NCBI GenBank assembly: GCA_018713255.1
Contig: DVFL01000002.1
Coordinates: 124,001 to 188,000 of the forward strand
DNA length: 64,000 bases
Reading direction: 5' to 3'
Source of the DNA: Candidatus Cottocaccamicrobium excrementipullorum
GTDB taxonomy: Bacteria > Bacillota > Clostridia > Lachnospirales > Lachnospiraceae
Under the pieces are notes generated by a model. It was not told where the DNA came from and made no database searches. It saw nothing but the letters and a program-made list of their open reading frames with translations. Both the position numbers and the translations under genes were made by a program. This document shows positions 60,367 to 64,000 of this stretch, one piece after another; within the stretch, counting starts at the first letter, position 1, and the number at the start of each line of letters is the position of its first letter.

Positions 60367-61074
60367 TTAATCAATGCCAAGACGGCGGAATACTTCCTGA
60401 TAAGCGTCTTCTACATTTCCTAAATCGCGACGGAAGCGATCCTTATCCAGCTTCTCATGGGTATCCTTATCCCACAGGCGGCAGGTATCAGGAGAAATCT
60501 CGTCTGCCAGGATAATCTGTCCATGATAACGTCCGAACTCGATCTTAAAATCAATCAGTTCAATATTCAAAGAATCAAAGTACTCACGCATTACTTCGTT
60601 TACCTGGAAAGCATACTTGGTAATGGCCTCAATCTCCTCTTCTGTGGCCAGATCAAGCGCCAGCGCATAATACTTATTAATGAAAGGATCTCCAAGCTCA
60701 TCATTCTTATAGCTGAATTCCAGAGTAGGACACTTAAAGGCAACGCCCTCTTCCATTCCCATCTTCTTAGCAAAGCTTCCAGCAGAGAAATTCCGAATGA
60801 TTACCTCCAGGGGAACGATCTCTACTTTCTTTACTGCGGTTTCGCGATCATTTAATTCCTGGATATAATGAGTCGGAACGCCTTTCTCCTCCAGCTTCTT
60901 GAAAAGATAGTTGGTCATCCGGTTGTTAATTGCGCCTTTGCCTACAATAGTTCCCTTCTTCTGACCGTTAAATGCCGTTGCATCATCCTTATAAGAAACG
61001 ATTAATACATCCGGATCCTCCGTGGTGTAAACCTTTTTCGCTTTTCCTTCATACAGTAATTCTTTCTTCTCCAT
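60367..61074 (-). CDS. purC: phosphoribosylaminoimidazole-succinocarboxamide synthase
   Basis: Ligates CAIR and aspartate to SAICAR. The 235-residue enzyme has LLYEGKAKKVYTTEDPDVLI (short: YEGKAKKVY), DDATAFNGQKKG, NFSAGSFAKKMGMEEG, and LIDFKIEFGRYHGQIILADEISPDTCRLWD (in parts LIDFKIEFGR, LADEISPDTCRLWD). Start ATG 61074 is about 13 bases from AAAGGA. It heads the purC-purF(-purB-purA) cluster and has its own promoter. Confidence 0.97.
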   Translation of the reverse strand: MEKKELLYEGKAKKVYTTEDPDVLIVSYKDDATAFNGQKKGTIVGKGAINNRMTNYLFKKLEEKGVPTHYIQELNDRETAVKKVEIVPLEVIIRNFSAGSFAKKMGMEEGVAFKCPTLEFSYKNDELGDPFINKYYALALDLATEEEIEAITKYAFQVNEVMREYFDSLNIELIDFKIEFGRYHGQIILADEISPDTCRLWDKDTHEKLDKDRFRRDLGNVEDAYQEVFRRLGID

Positions 61075-61146
61075 AGTTTTGCACTTATCCTTTCTTCATT
61101 TGAGATTTATAAGTTATTGATATAAAAGAACACTATTTCAGTAGAA

Positions 61147-61175
61147 AGTATAATACAAAGGATTGTCAATTACAA
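61147..61175 (-). promoter_or_regulatory. purC promoter
   Basis: TTGTAA (61170-61175), 17-base spacer, TATACT (61147-61152) on the minus strand. No purine riboswitch fold is visible in the 75-base leader. Confidence 0.65.
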
Positions 61176-61208
61176 TAGGCCCACCTATTAATTTCTCTAA
61201 TGACCCAA

Positions 61209-61592
61209 CTAATGGCTGGGGATATCTTCTGAATCTTGCCAGTCCAGAGTACGTTTTTCCCGGAAAAAGTAAATTCCATCTTCTCGCAGCCCAATATGAA
61301 TTCCAAAAAACTCCTGCTCCCATCCCTCCGCCTCTGGCATCCCGGACTTCGGAGAAGGCAGGTACTGTATGGTCTGTACATCTGCAGTTCGGGAGAAAAA
61401 CAGCGAACGAATCCCAAGGAAAAGAAATCCCCAGGCCGCCAAAAGGCAGCAGAAGGAAAGAATCCGGCCAAAATCAATCCCCGCCTTCCCTGTTGGCTTC
61501 TCTCTTTTCCACGCCCGGGAAAACCAGCGTTTTTTCTCTTTTCTGGCTCTAATCTGGAATTCTTTAATTCTTCTGCTGTAAACTTTCTCCAC
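61209..61592 (-). CDS. single-helix membrane protein, hypothetical
   Basis: A 127-residue protein with a basic N-terminal region (KEKKRWFSRAWKREKPTG), one membrane segment (ILSFCCLLAAWGFLFLGI, about residues 44-61) and an external domain with IHIGLREDGIYFFREK. The start is GTG at 61592 behind AAGGTGG. A longer overlapping frame on the same strand is lower quality. Family not recognised. Confidence 0.55.
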   Translation of the reverse strand: MEKVYSRRIKEFQIRARKEKKRWFSRAWKREKPTGKAGIDFGRILSFCCLLAAWGFLFLGIRSLFFSRTADVQTIQYLPSPKSGMPEAEGWEQEFFGIHIGLREDGIYFFREKRTLDWQDSEDIPSH

Positions 61593-61654
61593 GCAACCAC
61601 CTTAATTTCCATTATTTTCCATTTCATTATACCAAACAGACAGCAAAAAGGCAA

Positions 61655-61690
61655 GCAAAAGACGCAGACAAAATCGTCTGCGCCTTGCTT
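61655..61690 (-). terminator. terminator of the acidic lipoprotein gene
   Basis: Minus strand: GGCGCAGAC / GTCTGCGTC stem with six-base loop, then TTTTG and further T-rich sequence. Confidence 0.75.
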
Positions 61691-62047
61691 TTACCGTTCA
61701 GTTGTTTCTTTCATGGAGTTCCCGTTTTCTCTGTCTGAAGAAGACTCACGATCCTCTCCATCCAGCATCTCCTCGGCGCCGTCTGCTGCATCATCCATCA
61801 AGCCTTCCAGCACGCCGGTCTCTCCCTCTGTGCTCCCAGTGCTGCCGGCGCCTCCGCCTTCATCCTCATCCATATTTTTCTCTAACGGCTGATTCTCATC
61901 AGTTTTATCCTGAGAACTTTCCTCTCGGTCCGCCGATGTTTCCGCCCTGGTTGATTCCCGCTGGTCCTGTCTGGAGCATGCTGCAAGACCAGAAAGCATC
62001 ACCGCCGCCATGAGGCACAGGATTAATCCATTGATTTTTTTCATCAT
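61691..62047 (-). CDS. small acidic lipoprotein
   Basis: A 118-residue surface lipoprotein: signal peptide with lipobox SGLAAC (Cys at about 24), then an unusually hydrophilic, acidic and Gly/Ser-rich mature part (DEDEGGGAGSTGSTEGET, GAEEMLDGEDRESSSD) with no obvious fold. AGGAGA precedes the ATG by six bases. Function unknown; perhaps a disordered cell-surface linker. Confidence 0.75.
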   Translation of the reverse strand: MMKKINGLILCLMAAVMLSGLAACSRQDQRESTRAETSADREESSQDKTDENQPLEKNMDEDEGGGAGSTGSTEGETGVLEGLMDDAADGAEEMLDGEDRESSSDRENGNSMKETTER

Positions 62048-62194
62048 TACCGTCTCCTTTCATACTGAACTGCTTTTACCGCATCTGTGCCGGTTTACAG
62101 CTAGTATGAACCGAATACGTGCCTTTCTCTCTGGAAAATTATAGAAATTTCGAACCAATTCAGCTCAGACAATTTTCCGTTCATGACGAAAAAA

Positions 62195-62950
62195 TTACTG
62201 AATCACATCAGCCATGGTATACATCCCCGGCTCTTTTCCTTTCAAATACAACGCCGCTGCCAAGGCGCCTTTTCCAAAAATAGCCTTAGAATATGCAGTA
62301 TGGCTGATGGTCACCACCTCATCTTTTCCGGCGAAAATCACATCATGATCTCCTACAATAGAACCTCCTCTCACGGAACTGATTCCAATTTCCAGGGGAT
62401 CTCTCTTTTCCCGCCGACAACTGCGGTCATAAACATAATGGTATTGATTGTCCATCGCTTCATTTACTGCATCTGCCAGAGCCAATGCAGTTCCGCTGGG
62501 CGCATCCATTTTCTGATTATGGTGTTTTTCCACAATCTCTATATCAAATCCAGAAGCTGCCAATGTTTTCGCCGCTTCCGCAACCAGCTTAAACAGCAGA
62601 TTAACTCCTAAAGACATATTGGCAGAACGAAGCACAGGAATCTGAGCCGACGCCGCCTTTACTGCCTCCAGCTGCTCCTGGCTTAAACCAGTGGTACATA
62701 ACACTAGCGGCAGCTTACGTCTGATACAATCATCCAAAAGACCGTCCACTGCCTTGGCAGAAGCAAAATCCACCACCACATCTGCCTGCTCCTTTACTTC
62801 ATCAAGGGACGAGTACACCGGGAAACCATTCTTCTGCTCTGTATTCAGATCTACTCCTGCAACAATTTCCACCTGAGAATCCTGAAGGGCCAGTCCGGCA
62901 ATCACCTGCCCCATTGCCCCGTTGCATCCATGTAAAATAATCTTTACCAT
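62195..62950 (-). CDS. dapB: 4-hydroxy-tetrahydrodipicolinate reductase
   Basis: Second enzyme of the diaminopimelate/lysine branch. The 251-residue NAD(P)H reductase has a Rossmann start IILHGCNGAMGQVIAG, VVVDFASAKAV, LCTTGLSQEQ, and the catalytic EKHHNQKMDAPSGTALAL. It lies 27 bases after dapA in the same operon, supplying lysine and peptidoglycan precursor. Confidence 0.97.
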   Translation of the reverse strand: MVKIILHGCNGAMGQVIAGLALQDSQVEIVAGVDLNTEQKNGFPVYSSLDEVKEQADVVVDFASAKAVDGLLDDCIRRKLPLVLCTTGLSQEQLEAVKAASAQIPVLRSANMSLGVNLLFKLVAEAAKTLAASGFDIEIVEKHHNQKMDAPSGTALALADAVNEAMDNQYHYVYDRSCRREKRDPLEIGISSVRGGSIVGDHDVIFAGKDEVVTISHTAYSKAIFGKGALAAALYLKGKEPGMYTMADVIQ

Positions 62951-62977
62951 TTTATCCTCCGTCTGGTATGTTGATTC

Positions 62978-63862
62978 TTATAAAATACCGTAATCTTCCA
63001 TCGCCTTTTTAAGCCGCATCTGATTCTCCGGCTCCATCTCCGTTAAAGGCATGCGGAGAGGACCGCATTCCTTGCCCATCAGATTCATGGCTGCTTTTAC
63101 CGGAATCGGATTGACCTCCCGGAAAAGTTCAGTAATCAACGGAATCGCGGCAATCTGAAGCTCCATGCTGCGCTTTACATCCCCGGCAAAATAAGAAGCA
63201 CAAATTTCATGGGTCTGACGAGGAGCCACATTGGACAGAACAGAAATCACACCTTTCGCCCCCAGAGAAAGCATAGGAACAATCTGATCGTCGTTGCCGG
63301 AATATACGTCCACGCATCCTTGCGCCAGGCTCATTAAGGTGGCAACGTTAGAGAAGTTTCCGCTTGCCTCTTTCACACCCACAATATTTTCTACATTTTT
63401 ACAGAGGGTAACAATGGTCTGAGGCAAAATATTTACTCCTGTTCTTCCAGGAATATTGTATAAAAGGGCAGGAATAGAAATGGACTGAGCGATTGCCGTA
63501 AAATGTGCCACAAGGCCGTTCTGAGTAGCCTTGTTGTAATACGGAGAAACCAGCAGCACGCCGTCCGCTCCCGCTTTTTCCGCCTCCTGAGACAGATAAA
63601 CGGCCGTCTCTGTACAATTTGACCCCGTTCCTGCAATTACCGGAATCCGTTTTTTCACCACGCTGCAGGTATAACGGATCACTTCAATATGCTCTTCATG
63701 GGTAAGGGTAGAAGCCTCTCCTGTGGTTCCGCACGCAATAATGGCATCTGTTCCCCCAGCGATCTGCTCCTCAATAATTTCCTCAAGCTTTTCATAATTA
63801 ACCTGGCCGTCCGGCTTCATGGGGGTAATTAATGCTACTCCTGCTCCTTCAAAAATCGACAT
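62978..63862 (-). CDS. dapA: 4-hydroxy-tetrahydrodipicolinate synthase
   Basis: Condenses pyruvate and aspartate semialdehyde. The 294-residue class I aldolase has CGTTGEASTL, the catalytic tyrosine in YNIPGRTG and the Schiff-base lysine in VGVKEASGN. AGGAGG lies seven bases before the ATG. It is the first gene of dapA-dapB and its leader carries the second copy of the repeated hairpin motif also found before purB. Confidence 0.97.
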   Translation of the reverse strand: MSIFEGAGVALITPMKPDGQVNYEKLEEIIEEQIAGGTDAIIACGTTGEASTLTHEEHIEVIRYTCSVVKKRIPVIAGTGSNCTETAVYLSQEAEKAGADGVLLVSPYYNKATQNGLVAHFTAIAQSISIPALLYNIPGRTGVNILPQTIVTLCKNVENIVGVKEASGNFSNVATLMSLAQGCVDVYSGNDDQIVPMLSLGAKGVISVLSNVAPRQTHEICASYFAGDVKRSMELQIAAIPLITELFREVNPIPVKAAMNLMGKECGPLRMPLTEMEPENQMRLKKAMEDYGIL

Positions 63863-63903
63863 CTGTTCATCCTCCTGACTATTTTACTTTTGTTCGTTAC
63901 ATT

Positions 63904-63972
63904 AATCATCTGCCGCCGAAGAGGCGGCGTAAGTTCAGAGATTCCAGGCGGGCCGCCGGACTCACCTGGAAT
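63904..63972 (-). repeat. alternative-hairpin leader motif, copy 2 (dapA)
   Basis: Minus strand order: ATTCCAGG, GGCGGC, CCTGGAAT, CTGAACTT, GCCGCC, TCTTC, GGCGGC, AGATGATTA. The outer ATTCCAGG/CCTGGAAT arms form a perfect 8-base stem that would expose GGCGGC in its loop. About 28 bases separate it from the dapA ribosome binding site. It is not the lysine-riboswitch consensus as far as I can see. Confidence 0.55.
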
Positions 63973-64000
63973 GAGCAGCAAAAAGGGACTGACGTCAGGT

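Noticed and set aside
61075-61146. Purine riboswitch before purC
   Set aside because: The short leader lacks the conserved three-way junction core and a terminator.
61166-61654. 162-codon minus-strand frame overlapping the 61209-61592 gene
   Set aside because: Product is Cys/Arg/Gly-rich with no coherent domains; the alternative frame has a clean membrane segment and a ribosome binding site.
63863-64000. Lysine riboswitch before dapA
   Set aside because: The visible 138 bases lack the long conserved lysine-riboswitch core and the window ends too soon to see more; only the repeated hairpin motif is supported.
1-64000. CRISPR arrays, tRNA or rRNA genes, intact prophage
   Set aside because: Reading through, I found no regularly spaced repeats, no tRNA-like cloverleaf with CCA-type ends, no rRNA signature and no phage structural or integrase genes.

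Overview
The window looks like chromosome from a low-to-mid-GC Gram-positive anaerobe of the Clostridia, most likely the family Lachnospiraceae. The reasons are strong AGGAGG-type ribosome binding sites before nearly every gene, two T-box leaders (leuS and a tryptophan-type ABC transporter), a Rex repressor, a 4Fe-4S-type PurF, a Cys/Gly-rich 'HCB'-like peptide and two genes for 2-keto-3-deoxygluconate kinase. The lineage is inferred from gene content, not from a marker-gene search. No tRNA, rRNA, CRISPR array or intact prophage is visible.

Layout. 1-6.5 kb: the end of an AI-2E-type permease, a cluster of small uncharacterised genes, T-box-controlled leuS and a CPBP membrane protease. 6.6-12.6 kb: an EF-G-like GTPase and a three-gene aromatic operon (DAHP synthase, prephenate dehydrogenase, EPSP synthase). 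12.6-15.3 kb: NUDIX, cytidylate-kinase-like, membrane-anchored and TetR genes on the minus strand. 15.4-19.9 kb: a divergent operon of SCP2-like protein, alpha/beta hydrolase, free-standing condensation domain, acyl carrier protein and AMP-dependent ligase, with a near-perfect TetR-type operator in the leader. This is the best candidate for an undescribed small-molecule or lipid pathway. 20-23.5 kb: small accessory genes, decayed fragments and an MqsR/MqsA-Panacea toxin-antitoxin module lying between two 414-bp direct repeats. 23.5-28.3 kb: a heterodimeric ABC exporter behind an HTH regulator fused to a PurM (AIR synthase)-like domain.

28.4-38.1 kb: a lipoprotein, a tryptophan-specifier T-box with a three-gene ABC importer, then an MMPL transporter with a secreted coiled-coil partner and a divergent TetR gene. 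38.1-46.9 kb: a uronate island with two KDG kinases, KDPG aldolase, IclR and LacI regulators, altronate dehydratase and glucuronate isomerase; palindromic operators sit at both regulated promoters. Together these enzymes cover most of the route from hexuronates to pyruvate and glyceraldehyde-3-phosphate, but tagaturonate/fructuronate reductases are not in the window.

47-64 kb: housekeeping genes: a MATE pump, YebC, MazF, alanine racemase, NAD(P)HX repair, Rex, an ABC-F ATPase, purine genes purA, purB, purF and purC, and the lysine/peptidoglycan pair dapB-dapA that reaches the right edge. A short repeated hairpin motif occurs in the leaders of both purB and dapA.
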